Assembly (NCBI GenBank): GCA_900473045.1
Contig: UCKS01000043.1
Span: 1-62,729, forward strand
From: Hyphomicrobiales bacterium
GTDB lineage: Bacteria > Pseudomonadota > Alphaproteobacteria > Rhizobiales > Rhizobiaceae
Length of the DNA stretch: 62,729 nucleotides
Direction: 5' to 3'
In this document: positions 54,632 through 62,729 of the stretch, in pieces
Position numbering within the stretch: the stretch's first letter is position 1
How the letters are laid out: every line of letters begins with the position of its first letter
Position numbers and translations under genes: made by a program
Notes under the pieces: model-generated
What the model was told of the DNA's origin: nothing
Database searches by the model: none
The model's input: the letters and a program-made list of their open reading frames with translations, nothing else

Positions 54632-54976
54632 ATGCTTCTGATCTATTGCCCCTATTGCGAGGAAGAGCGTTCCGAGCTCGAATTCCGCCAGGCCGGCGAC
54701 GCCCATATCGCCCGCCCCACCAACATGACCGAGATGACCGACGAGGACTTCGAGGCCTTCTTCTTTCTGCGCGACAACGTCAAGGGCCTGACCTTCGAAC
54801 GCTGGCGGCACCTGAACGGCTGCGGCCGGTTCTTCAATGCGGCCCGCGATACCGTCAGCGACAAGTTCCTGACCACATACAAGGCCGGCCTGCCAAGGCC
54901 CGATCTCGGCACGCTACGTCCGGCAACCGAAGCCACAGTCGAAACCTATGAAGCCACGGAGTCGGACGCGAAATGA
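54632..54976 (+). CDS. soxD: sarcosine oxidase, delta subunit
   Basis: A 114-residue zinc-binding subunit with CPYCEEERSELEF near the start and the conserved HLNGCGRFFNAARDT further on. It stabilises the tetramer and contributes a zinc site. The ATG at 54632 follows GAGAGGG. The stop overlaps the soxA ATG (ATGA), as is usual. Confidence 0.93.
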   Translation: MLLIYCPYCEEERSELEFRQAGDAHIARPTNMTEMTDEDFEAFFFLRDNVKGLTFERWRHLNGCGRFFNAARDTVSDKFLTTYKAGLPRPDLGTLRPATEATVETYEATESDAK

Positions 54977-57966
54977 GCGGCGCCAATCGTATCCCCGGTG
55001 CAGGCCGTCTCACCCCTGCAAAAACCGCCCGTTTCGTCTTCGACGGCAAGAGCTATGCCGCCCTTGAAGGCGATACCGTCGCATCGGCGCTGCTCGCCAA
55101 CGGCGTCCATCTCGTCGGCCGTTCGTTCAAGTACCATCGTCCGCGCGGCATCGTGTCGGCCGGTGCCGAAGAGCCGAATGCCCTGATCGGCGTCGAGCGC
55201 GACGCCGCCCGCAAGCAGCCGAACGTGCGGGCCACCGTGCAGGACGTGTTCGACGGCATGAAGGTGATCTCGCAGAACCGCTGGCCGTCGCTCGCATTCG
55301 ACGTTGGCGCGGTCAACAATCTTCTGGCGCCGTTCTTTGCCGCCGGTTTCTACTACAAGACCTTCATGTGGCCGAAGCAGGCCTGGAAGCATGTCTATGA
55401 GCCGCAGATCCGCGCGGCTGCCGGTCTCGGCGTCTCGCCGACCGAAGACGATACCGACCATTATTCCAGCCGTTACGCCCATTGCGACGTGCTGGTGATC
55501 GGCGCCGGTGTGGCCGGCCTTTCGGCCGCGCTTGCCGCCGCCAAGACCGGTGCGCGCGTCATCATCTGCGACGAGCAGGGGCAAGTCGGCGGTGCGCTGC
55601 ACTATGACAAGAGCGTCACCATAGACGGTCAGGACGGCTTCACCTGGGCTCAAGGTACGGCGGCCAGTCTGGCGAAGATGGACAACGTCACCGTTCTGCC
55701 GCGCACGACGGCATTCGGCTATTACGCCCAGAACTTCGTCGGCCTCAACGAGCGCGTCACCGAGCATCTGGCCAAGCCCGACAGGAAACTGCCGCGCGAA
55801 CGCCTCTGGCAGGTTCGGGCCAAGCGCGTCATCATCGCCACCGGTGCCATCGAGCGCCACATGGTGTTCGCCAACAACGACCGGCCCGGCATCATGCTGG
55901 CCTCCGCTGCCCGCACCTTTCTCAATCATTTCGGCGTTGCCGTCGGCAGACAAGTCGGCGTCTACACCGCCAACGATTCAGCTTATGAGGCCGCTTTCGA
56001 CCTGAAGCGCGCAGGGATCTCCATCGCTGCCATCGTCGATAGCCGCGAACAGCCCGGGGAAGGTGTGCTGACCGAGGCCCGTTCCCTCGGTATCGAGGTT
56101 CTGGCTGGCCACGGCGTCGTCGACACCGGCGGCAAGCTGAGGGTTTCGTCCATGTCGGTTGCCCGCAATGGCGGCGGTTCGTCCCGCAAGATCGCCATCG
56201 ATGCGCTGCTGATGTCGGCCGGCTGGACGCCGTCGGTGCACATGTTCTCGCAGTCGCGCGGCAAGGTGGCCTATGACTTCGAGACCCAACGTTTCCTGCC
56301 CGGCACCTACGCGCAGGATTGCCTGTCCGTCGGCGCCTGCAACGGCACCAATGACCTGCAGGCGACCATCGAGGAAGCGCTGGCCGCCGGCGAGCTGATG
56401 TCGAATGCCTCCGGTTTCACGGCTTCCGAAAAGCTGGAGCTTCAGGGCGCAAATGCCTTTGACTGGACGGGCGGCATGGCCGGTGCGGCCGAAGGGGCGG
56501 GACCGGATACGACGGTCAAGGCGTTCATCGACTTCCAGAACGACGTTTGCGCCAAGGATATCCGTCTTGCCGTGCGCGAAGGCATGCACTCGATCGAGCA
56601 TATCAAGCGCTTTACCACCAACGGCATGGCGACCGATCAGGGCAAGCTGTCCAACATCCACGGTCTGGCGATCGCTGCCGAAACGCTCGGTCGTGAAATT
56701 CCGAAGGTCGGTCTCACGACGTTCCGCGCGCCCTATACGCCGGTGACATTCGGCACGCTGATCAACCATTCGCGTGGCGAACTGTTCGACCCGACCCGCA
56801 AGACGCCGATGCACGCACTGGAAGAAGCCCAGGGTGCGGTGTTTGAGGATGTCGGCCAGTGGAAGCGCGCCTGGTATTATCCGCGCGCTGGCGAAGACAT
56901 GCATCAGGCTGTCAATCGCGAGTGCGAGACGGTGCGCGACGTCGCCGGCATCTTCGATGCCTCGACACTCGGCAAGATCGAGGTGGTTGGCCCGGATGCG
57001 GCTGAGTTTCTCAACCTCATCTACACCAACAGCTGGGATACGCTGAAGCCCGGCCGTTGCCGTTACGGCATCATGCTGCGCGAAGATGGCTTCGTCTATG
57101 ACGACGGCGTCGTTGGCCGCATGGCGGAGGATCGCTTCCATGTGACGACGACGACCGGCGGTGCGGCCCGCGTCATGAACCACATGGAAGACTATCTGCA
57201 AACCGAGTTCCCGCATCTGAACGTCTGGCTGACGTCGGCCACCGAACAGTGGGCCGTTATCGCCATCCAGGGACCGAAGGCCCGCGAGATCATCGCGCCG
57301 CTGGTGGAAGGCATCGACCTGTCGAACGAAGCGTTTCCGCATATGAGCGTTCGCGAAGGCAGGATCTGCGGCGTGCCGACGCGGTTGTTCCGCATGTCGT
57401 TCACGGGTGAGACCGGTTTCGAAGTCAACGTTCCCGCCGATTTCGGTCCGGCCGTCTGGGCGGCGATCTATGAGCGGGCGCAAGCGCTTGGCGCTTGCGC
57501 CTACGGGACCGAGGCGATGCATATCCTGCGCGCCGAGAAGGGCTACATCATCGTTGGCCAGGATACCGACGGCACCGTGACGCCGGACGATGCGTCGCTC
57601 GGCTGGGCGGTCGGCAAGAAGAAGACGGACTTTGTCGGCATTCGCGGCCTGCGCCGTCCCGATCTGGTGGCCGATGGCCGCAAGCAGCTTGTCGGCCTTT
57701 TGACCAAGGATCCGAAGGTTGTTCTGGAAGAGGGCGCGCAGATCGTTGCCGATCCCAACCAGCCGCTGCCGATGACGATGATCGGGCATGTGACCTCGGC
57801 CTACTGGTCGGAAAACTGCGGCCGATCGATCGCGCTGGCTCTGGTTGCCGGCGGCAAGGCGAAGATCGGCCAGACGCTCTATGTGCCGATGCCCGACAAG
57901 ACGATCGCCGTCGAGGTGAGCGACATGGTGTTCATTGACAAGGAAGGAGGCCGCATCAATGGCTGA
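54973..57966 (+). CDS. soxA: sarcosine oxidase, alpha subunit
   Basis: A 997-residue subunit. The N-terminus has a ferredoxin-like fold (PARTARFVFDGKSY-type start, RSFKYHRPRGI), followed by a NAD-binding Rossmann domain (DVLVIGAGVAGLSAALAAA near residue 172). The C-terminal third is a GcvT-like folate-binding domain (from about residue 600, including GRCRYGIMLREDGFVYDDGVV). It passes the methyl group to tetrahydrofolate. It overlaps soxD by 4 bp and soxG by 8 bp. Confidence 0.95.
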   Translation: MSGANRIPGAGRLTPAKTARFVFDGKSYAALEGDTVASALLANGVHLVGRSFKYHRPRGIVSAGAEEPNALIGVERDAARKQPNVRATVQDVFDGMKVISQNRWPSLAFDVGAVNNLLAPFFAAGFYYKTFMWPKQAWKHVYEPQIRAAAGLGVSPTEDDTDHYSSRYAHCDVLVIGAGVAGLSAALAAAKTGARVIICDEQGQVGGALHYDKSVTIDGQDGFTWAQGTAASLAKMDNVTVLPRTTAFGYYAQNFVGLNERVTEHLAKPDRKLPRERLWQVRAKRVIIATGAIERHMVFANNDRPGIMLASAARTFLNHFGVAVGRQVGVYTANDSAYEAAFDLKRAGISIAAIVDSREQPGEGVLTEARSLGIEVLAGHGVVDTGGKLRVSSMSVARNGGGSSRKIAIDALLMSAGWTPSVHMFSQSRGKVAYDFETQRFLPGTYAQDCLSVGACNGTNDLQATIEEALAAGELMSNASGFTASEKLELQGANAFDWTGGMAGAAEGAGPDTTVKAFIDFQNDVCAKDIRLAVREGMHSIEHIKRFTTNGMATDQGKLSNIHGLAIAAETLGREIPKVGLTTFRAPYTPVTFGTLINHSRGELFDPTRKTPMHALEEAQGAVFEDVGQWKRAWYYPRAGEDMHQAVNRECETVRDVAGIFDASTLGKIEVVGPDAAEFLNLIYTNSWDTLKPGRCRYGIMLREDGFVYDDGVVGRMAEDRFHVTTTTGGAARVMNHMEDYLQTEFPHLNVWLTSATEQWAVIAIQGPKAREIIAPLVEGIDLSNEAFPHMSVREGRICGVPTRLFRMSFTGETGFEVNVPADFGPAVWAAIYERAQALGACAYGTEAMHILRAEKGYIIVGQDTDGTVTPDDASLGWAVGKKKTDFVGIRGLRRPDLVADGRKQLVGLLTKDPKVVLEEGAQIVADPNQPLPMTMIGHVTSAYWSENCGRSIALALVAGGKAKIGQTLYVPMPDKTIAVEVSDMVFIDKEGGRING

Positions 57967-58522
57967 TTTGATTGGGGCTGATCTCGCAACCCGCACCCTG
58001 CCGCTGTCAGGTTTCCACGGCGGCTCCGGCGCTGCCTCCCTGTCGGTGGCGAAACCCGCTACCCGCATCTCGCTGCGGGCCAAGCCCGATGCCGTCTCCG
58101 CACTCTCCGGTGCGCTCGGCCTGTCGCTGCCGGTGAAGGCCAAGACCTCGGCATCGTCGAATGGCCGCCATGCGCTCTGGCTTGGGCCGGACGAATGGCT
58201 TGTCATCGACGAGAACGGGGCCGACCTGATGGCGGCGGTGGCGTCGAGCAATGTGCTGCATTCGGCAACGGATATTTCCCATCGCAACACAGCACTGATC
58301 GTCAAGGGACATGGCGCCGACGTGGCGATCAATGGCGGTTGCCCGCAGGACCTGTCGCTGGCTGCCTTCCCGGTCGGCGCCTGCTCGCGCACCGTCCTGG
58401 CCAAGGCCGAGATCGTGCTCTTGCGCACTGCCGAGGATACGTTCCGGGTCGAATGCTGGCGGTCGTTTTCACCGTATGTTTCGACGCTTCTGGCTGAAGC
58501 CGCCGAGGATGCCGGGAACTGA
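57959..58522 (+). CDS. soxG: sarcosine oxidase, gamma subunit
   Basis: A 187-residue GcvT-like subunit with ALWLGPDEWLVIDENGADL and ISHRNTALIVKGHGADVAINGGCPQDL. The family is less conserved but always last in the operon, as here. The ATG at 57959 overlaps the end of soxA and has AAGGAGG about 8 bp upstream. A composite palindromic repeat follows within 30 bp and may end the transcript. Confidence 0.92.
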   Translation: MADLIGADLATRTLPLSGFHGGSGAASLSVAKPATRISLRAKPDAVSALSGALGLSLPVKAKTSASSNGRHALWLGPDEWLVIDENGADLMAAVASSNVLHSATDISHRNTALIVKGHGADVAINGGCPQDLSLAAFPVGACSRTVLAKAEIVLLRTAEDTFRVECWRSFSPYVSTLLAEAAEDAGN

Positions 58523-58549
58523 TCGCAGTTTCCATAGGCTAATCTGCCA

Positions 58550-58662
58550 GCCCCTCATCCGCCCTGTCGGGCACCTTCTCCCCGTAAACGGGGAGAAGGA
58601 ACAGGCGGCAAACTCTGTTATCCCCTCTCCCCGCAAGCGGGGAGAGGGCTAGGGTGAGGGGC
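58550..58662. repeat. RIME-like palindromic element behind the sox operon
   Basis: A 113-bp element bounded by GCCCCTCATCC (58550-58560) and GGGTGAGGGGC (58652-58662), inverted with one mismatch. It contains two internal hairpins, CTTCTCCCCG/CGGGGAGAAG and CCCTCTCCCCG/CGGGGAGAGGG. It shares the CCTTCTCCCC and CCCCTCATCC blocks with the element at 18101-18231 but is shorter and more divergent. Confidence 0.75.
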
Positions 58663-58691
58663 ATTGGCCACGATGCCGAAGCCCACGAGCC

Positions 58692-59768
58692 TCAATGTGC
58701 TCCGGGCCAACCGATCCATTCCACCCAGCGGCCGTGAAAATCGGCGCGGCCGATCAGGTGTTTTTCGCCCGATGGCCAGATCTGCAGCGTCAGCGCTGCG
58801 CCATTGTGTTTCTGTTCGTCGGCTTCCATCTGCAGGCGTGCCAGCGGCGCGTCCTGCGTCGCGCGGGCTCCGCCCGCGGCGATCAGGGCTTCGCCCTTGG
58901 CCTTTGACTGTGGGGGCAGATATTGCCAGGCGACGGTGTGGTAGACCACGTGAACCTGATCTTCGCGCACCTCCTGCAGGCGCCGTTCCAGCCAGTCCAC
59001 CGCATCGGCACGCTCGACCGTCTGGCGGTTGGCGGCAGCAATGGCGAGCGCAAAGCGGGTGCGCTCGATCCTGTCGGTCTGGTCGGCCCAGAGATAGGAC
59101 AAAAGCCGCAAGGCGTCGTCTTCGTTGGCCGGGTTCAGAGGATTGAGATCGCAACCGGCGCGGCTGGCGATGTGAAGGGGAACGTCCGGTGGGCGCACCC
59201 CGCGCCATTCCGGTGCGATCAGCACGGGTGACGGCTGCAGAGCCCAGGTCCTATCGCCGAGCTGGTAGGCGTAGCGATCCCACTGAAGGTTGAGCCCGGC
59301 GCTGGCGCCGATTTCCGAAAGGACAAGTGGTTTTTCGAACAGGCTGGAGACGGTCAGGAAGCCGGGAAGCAGGGCGCCGGACCGGCGTACCTCGTTGGTC
59401 TGCGGTGCCGATGTCAGCCGGTCGAGAATGAAGGACGCATGGGTGCGGCAGGCATTTTCGACGGCGCCCCAGAGCTCATCCGCTTCTGCCGCGTGAGGCG
59501 GATAGACTGCGGCAAGGTGTTGGTCCGAGCCGGACAACACCAGCGCATGCAGCGCGCCGGCAAGGCGCAGCGGCACCGAATCGCCACTGGGCGAAGGGTC
59601 GCCGGACCAGGACAGAATTTTCTCAGCGACCGGGTGGTCGGCGGTCAACCGCTCGGCGGCAAGCGCGCAGAGGCTTGCGGTGAAGGGAGATCCAAGGTCA
59701 CGGCAGGCACTTGCCTGCTGGGTGAAGGCCCGGCGGACGGTCTCCTCCTGTGCGGGTTCGTCAAGCAT
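58692..59768 (-). CDS. DUF2332 family protein
   Basis: A 358-residue protein of the DUF2332 family, whose fold resembles a methyltransferase: LVLSEIGASAGLNLQWDRYAY, VDWLERRLQE and VHVVYHTVAWQYL are conserved blocks. The function is unknown. Its ATG overlaps the stop of the MaoC gene by 8 bp, so the two genes are translationally coupled. Confidence 0.85.
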   Translation of the reverse strand: MLDEPAQEETVRRAFTQQASACRDLGSPFTASLCALAAERLTADHPVAEKILSWSGDPSPSGDSVPLRLAGALHALVLSGSDQHLAAVYPPHAAEADELWGAVENACRTHASFILDRLTSAPQTNEVRRSGALLPGFLTVSSLFEKPLVLSEIGASAGLNLQWDRYAYQLGDRTWALQPSPVLIAPEWRGVRPPDVPLHIASRAGCDLNPLNPANEDDALRLLSYLWADQTDRIERTRFALAIAAANRQTVERADAVDWLERRLQEVREDQVHVVYHTVAWQYLPPQSKAKGEALIAAGGARATQDAPLARLQMEADEQKHNGAALTLQIWPSGEKHLIGRADFHGRWVEWIGWPGAH

Positions 59769-60249
59769 CCTCCGGCCGGTCCTTCGGGTCGAACTGGATG
59801 ATGGTCAGCCAGGTGGCCGTCAGCGCCGGCTTGCGTTCGCCCTCAACATCGACAGTAACCTCATAGGTGACCATCAGCATGCCGGCGCCGCGGAAGCGGG
59901 CCTCGGCCATGGTGAAGCGGCCGCGCACCCTGGCGCCGCTTTTCACCGGCGTCACGAAACGCACCTTGTCGAAACCGTAGTTGATGCCCATCGTCTGCTC
60001 GCGGACCTTTGGCAGGCAATTGTAGTTCATTGCCGACAGCAGCGACAGCGACAGGAAGCCGTGCGCGATCGTGCCGCCGAATGGCGTTTCGGCAGCGGCG
60101 CGCACCGGGTCGGAATGGATGAACTGGTGGTCGCCGGTGGCGTCGGCAAATCCGTCGATGGTCTCTTGCGTGACGGTGATCCAGTCGGAGATGCCGACCT
60201 CGGTGCCCACCAGGTTCTTGACGTCAGATAGCGAAATTTCCTGCGGCAT
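59761..60249 (-). CDS. MaoC-family dehydratase
   Basis: A 162-residue hot-dog-fold protein with the (R)-specific hydratase motif: Asp40 and His45 in GDHQFIHSDP, then PFGGTIAHGFLSLSLLS. It probably hydrates an enoyl-CoA or related thioester, as in NodN-like or PhaJ-like proteins. It starts at 60249, about 80 bp beyond the glgX stop, on the same strand as glgX. Confidence 0.9.
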   Translation of the reverse strand: MPQEISLSDVKNLVGTEVGISDWITVTQETIDGFADATGDHQFIHSDPVRAAAETPFGGTIAHGFLSLSLLSAMNYNCLPKVREQTMGINYGFDKVRFVTPVKSGARVRGRFTMAEARFRGAGMLMVTYEVTVDVEGERKPALTATWLTIIQFDPKDRPEDA

Positions 60250-60329
60250 TCTCTTTTCCGATCAAAAACATCCCCGTTTCTCTATACGCCGCTCTTTCAA
60301 AAAACGGCAATCGGGAGGGCAGTATAGGC

Positions 60330-62300
60330 TCATAAAATTTCGGCGTGGAAACTGACACTGCGCGCCGCGACGATACCCACACCCGCCGTGGCTGATGGCA
60401 AGAGGCTCTGCCAGCCAGCCCCCTGCCGGACCGGCAACTGGACCGGATGCGGCGCGTGGCTGCGATTGATGACGACGGCAAGCCGGGTGCGCCTGTTCTG
60501 CACGCTGTCGCCGGTGGAGAGCAGCATGACCAGATGATCGGCGGTGGCACTTTCCCAGTCGCCCGTCGTCATCGGCTGGCCGTCGAACCGCAGCCATTCG
60601 ACATCGCCGTCTCCGGTGAAGAAAGTCGTATCGTGGAAGACATCGAAGCGGGCGCGGATCTGCGAGAGCGCTGCTGTATGGGCGATCAATGTCTCATTCA
60701 ATGTGCCCCAATCGACCCAGGTGATGGCATTGTCCTGGCAATAGGCATTGTTGTTGCCACGCTGGCTGCGGCCGCCCTCGTCGCCGGCCGTCAGCATAAT
60801 GGCACCGCGCGTGGCAAACAGGGTCGACAGCAGCGCCATGACGTCGCGGCGGCGGAAGGCCTGGACCTCGGGATCGGCCGTCGCCCCTTCGACGCCGTTG
60901 TTCCACGAGTGGTTTTCGTTGTGGCCGTCGCGATTATCCTCGCCATTGGCTTCGTTGTGCTTACCGGCATAGGAGACGAGATCCATCAGCGTGAAGCCGT
61001 CATGGGCGGCGATGAAATTGACGCTGCGGGTCTGTTCGCCGCCATTGCGGGAAAAGATACTGGATGAGCCGGCCAGCGCCGTTGCCAGGTCGCCGATCGT
61101 GTGGCTGTCGCCGCGCCAGGTGCGGCGCAGGTCGTCGCGGGCCCGGTCGTTCCATTCGAGGAACGGCGCCGGGAAATTGCCGAGCTGGTAGCCGCCGGGA
61201 CCGATATCCCAGGGTTCGGCGATCAGCACACGGTCTTTCAGCACAGGATCGGTGCGCATTTCGGTGAGCAGCGCGGCATCGGCGCTGAAGCCGTTGATGT
61301 CACGGCCGAGTATCGAGCCGAGATCGAAGCGGAAACCGTCTATGCCGGCGGCAAGGACGAAGTGGCGCAGGCTGTCGAGGATAAGCTGGCGCACCACCGG
61401 ATGATCACAGGCTATGGTATTGCCAGTGCCGGTATCGTTGACCAGTTCGCCCGGCCGATCCGTGGCGTGGCGGTAGTAGACGGGGTTATCGAGGCCGCGC
61501 ATCGACAGCGTCGCGCCGAAGCGGTCGCTTTCGCCGGAATGGTTGAAGACCAGATCGAGAATGGTGCCGATGCCCTCGGCATGAAGGGCGGCAACGGTCT
61601 CGCGCAGTTCGGTCATGCCGCCCGGCACCAGGCGCGGATCGAGCGCCATGAAGGCGACGGGATTATAGCCCCAGCCATTGGTCAAGCCCAGCGGTGGCAG
61701 ATGGCGCTCGTCGATCCAGGCGGTGATCGGCATCAGTTCGATGGCGCAAACGCCGATGCGCTTCAGATGGGCGATGACGGCGGGATGGGCAAGGGCCGCG
61801 ACGGTGCCACGCTGCTGTTCCGGCACATCCGGATGCAGCATGGTGAAGGGGCGGACGGCGACCTCGTAGATCAGGCCACCGGTCTGGAACAGTGGCGCTT
61901 GCCGTTGTGCGTTCTGCGGCTCCGTGACGATCGCCCTGGGAACGAGATCGGCGGTGTCGTCGCCGAAGGCCGACAGGCGGGGATCGTAGTGGAAAGGCCG
62001 GTCGAGTTCGCGGGCATAGGGATCGACCAGCAGCTTGGCGGGGTCGAACCACAGGCCGTTGTCCGGATCATAGGTTCCCCAGGCGCGAAAACCATAACGC
62101 GTGCCAGCGGGGGCGTCCGAAATTGTCAGGCTGTGAACATCATCCTCGCCGCGCTGCATCGGCAGGCGGCGCAGTTCACGGTTGTTGGTCGCGTCGTAAA
62201 GGCAGAGCTCGATGCAGGAGGCGGTGCTGGAGCGGACCGCAAAGGTTGTGCCGCTGGCGGTGAGCGTGGCGCCGAGGGAGGACGCGAGAGGGTTCGGCAT
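60330..62300 (-). CDS. glgX: glycogen debranching enzyme (GH13, GlgX)
   Basis: A 656-residue alpha-amylase-family enzyme that removes the short branches left by phosphorylase in glycogen breakdown. An N-terminal CBM48-like domain (TTFAVRSSTASCIELCLYD) precedes the GH13 barrel with the nucleophile Asp326 (GFRFDLGS), acid Glu362 (LIAEPWDIGPGGYQLGNFP) and third acid in FIAAHDGFTLMDL. The ATG at 62300 follows AAGGTGA; an upstream ATG would add 45 residues that do not look like the family. No other glg genes are in the window, and repeats flank its 5' side. Confidence 0.93.
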   Translation of the reverse strand: MPNPLASSLGATLTASGTTFAVRSSTASCIELCLYDATNNRELRRLPMQRGEDDVHSLTISDAPAGTRYGFRAWGTYDPDNGLWFDPAKLLVDPYARELDRPFHYDPRLSAFGDDTADLVPRAIVTEPQNAQRQAPLFQTGGLIYEVAVRPFTMLHPDVPEQQRGTVAALAHPAVIAHLKRIGVCAIELMPITAWIDERHLPPLGLTNGWGYNPVAFMALDPRLVPGGMTELRETVAALHAEGIGTILDLVFNHSGESDRFGATLSMRGLDNPVYYRHATDRPGELVNDTGTGNTIACDHPVVRQLILDSLRHFVLAAGIDGFRFDLGSILGRDINGFSADAALLTEMRTDPVLKDRVLIAEPWDIGPGGYQLGNFPAPFLEWNDRARDDLRRTWRGDSHTIGDLATALAGSSSIFSRNGGEQTRSVNFIAAHDGFTLMDLVSYAGKHNEANGEDNRDGHNENHSWNNGVEGATADPEVQAFRRRDVMALLSTLFATRGAIMLTAGDEGGRSQRGNNNAYCQDNAITWVDWGTLNETLIAHTAALSQIRARFDVFHDTTFFTGDGDVEWLRFDGQPMTTGDWESATADHLVMLLSTGDSVQNRRTRLAVVINRSHAPHPVQLPVRQGAGWQSLLPSATAGVGIVAARSVSFHAEIL

Positions 62301-62405
62301 CGGGGTCACCTTGGGATGATGTGGGGGCGAAGGCAGTTTCGTATCAGGTTGGTTTGCCCGTGATTTGTCTCTGCTTTGGCGGATGTTGCAAGCGGTAAGT
62401 AAGTT

Positions 62406-62454
62406 TACCCTCCCCTTGAGGGGGAGGGCCGGCACGTAGTGCCGGGGTGGGGTG
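62406..62454. repeat. double-hairpin intergenic repeat upstream of glgX
   Basis: Two adjacent stem-loops, CCCTCCCC/GGGGAGGG (within 62408-62428) and CCGGCAC/GTGCCGG (62429-62445), end in a GGGGTGGGGT run that is partly complementary to CACCCCCACCC near 62497-62507. This is a second intergenic repeat type, different from the RIME-like blocks. Confidence 0.6.
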
Positions 62455-62515
62455 AGCTGCGGGGCATATGCTTTAGGTCGCAGAGTTCGCGGTGGTCACC
62501 CCCACCCGCCGCGCT

Positions 62516-62680
62516 GCCCGAAGGGCGGATGAGGGGGCGGTTCGGCATGGAGCGGGCGGCCTTTCATCGTGGTGATTTCCCGATTTTCCTTTTTCAGTTT
62601 CCCCGGATTTCCGTCTTCACGGTGCCTTCGGCCCCCTCATCCGGCCCTGCGGGCCACCTTCTCCCCGATGGGGAGAAGAG
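62516..62680. repeat. RIME-like palindromic element at the window end
   Basis: Arms of 23-24 bp at 62516-62538 and 62631-62654 are inverted with two differences (blocks GGATGAGGGGGC and GCCCCCTCATCC). The right arm is followed by the hairpin CTTCTCCCC/GGGGAGAAG (62658-62678). It is the third RIME-like element in the window. The interior of about 90 bp carries nothing recognisable. Confidence 0.7.
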
Positions 62681-62729
62681 GGAGATCGCGGTATCCCTCA
62701 ACGGGCTATAGCCACGCCCGGAAGATCCG

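Noticed and set aside
55978..58428. 816-codon open frame on the minus strand opposite soxA and soxG
   Set aside because: It mirrors the codon pattern of the real sox genes, has no ribosome site and its Arg/His/Ala-rich translation matches nothing. High-GC antisense openness explains it.
61101..62363. 420-codon plus-strand frame opposite glgX
   Set aside because: glgX carries all catalytic motifs on the minus strand; this frame has no family features.

Overview
The window is chromosomal-type DNA from an alphaproteobacterium, most likely a member of the Rhizobiaceae (Rhizobium/Agrobacterium group). The evidence is high-GC coding sequence, a heterotetrameric sarcosine oxidase operon, a three-subunit pnt transhydrogenase beside a small aa3-oxidase subunit IV, clustered LacI regulators with sugar importers, RIME-like intergenic palindromes, and a candidate EcfG-type stress promoter. 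No rRNA, tRNA, CRISPR array, IS transposase or prophage was recognised.

Layout. 1-5.0 kb is a minus-strand stress block: a truncated PAS sensor, a DUF983 protein, an unknown protein, a large KatE catalase with a candidate GGAAC/GGTT promoter, and a thioredoxin-reductase-like flavoprotein. 5.0-6.2 kb is gene-poor and partly AT-rich. 6.2-21 kb is a carbohydrate region: LacI-xylB-xylA, a globin-coupled chemoreceptor, a second LacI regulator divergent from a CUT2 sugar ABC importer, then a sugar phosphate isomerase-like TIM barrel, a Gfo/Idh/MocA dehydrogenase and a GH1 beta-glucosidase. Operator-like half-sites recur in front of the importer and the isomerase gene, so these probably form one regulon for an unidentified glycoside.

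21-30 kb holds housekeeping and accessory genes: trhO, a WYL regulator with a VOC protein and two matching operators, a CYTH/CHAD pair, eda, a TerB-like protein, a GNAT enzyme, a NicO-type metal exporter with DUF1007, and a LysR regulator. 30-42 kb has ornithine decarboxylase behind a long leader (candidate speF element), an outer-membrane barrel, a small secreted repeat protein, a His-rich CobW GTPase overlapping a WD40 protein, a creatininase-family hydrolase, MarR and LacI regulators, a 2-hydroxyacid dehydrogenase and a class I glutamine amidotransferase-like hydrolase.

42-52 kb holds two cyclic-di-GMP proteins, a FeeM-like acyltransferase behind a perfect CtrA-type site, cytochrome oxidase subunit IV with pntAA-pntAB-pntB, a TPR lipoprotein and rpsU. 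53-58.5 kb is the soxB-(small ORF)-soxD-soxA-soxG operon. The window ends with DUF2332, a MaoC dehydratase and glgX among palindromic repeats. Gene functions are family-level calls made from the sequence alone; start codons were moved from the longest reading frame wherever a Shine-Dalgarno sequence or the family N-terminus argued for it.
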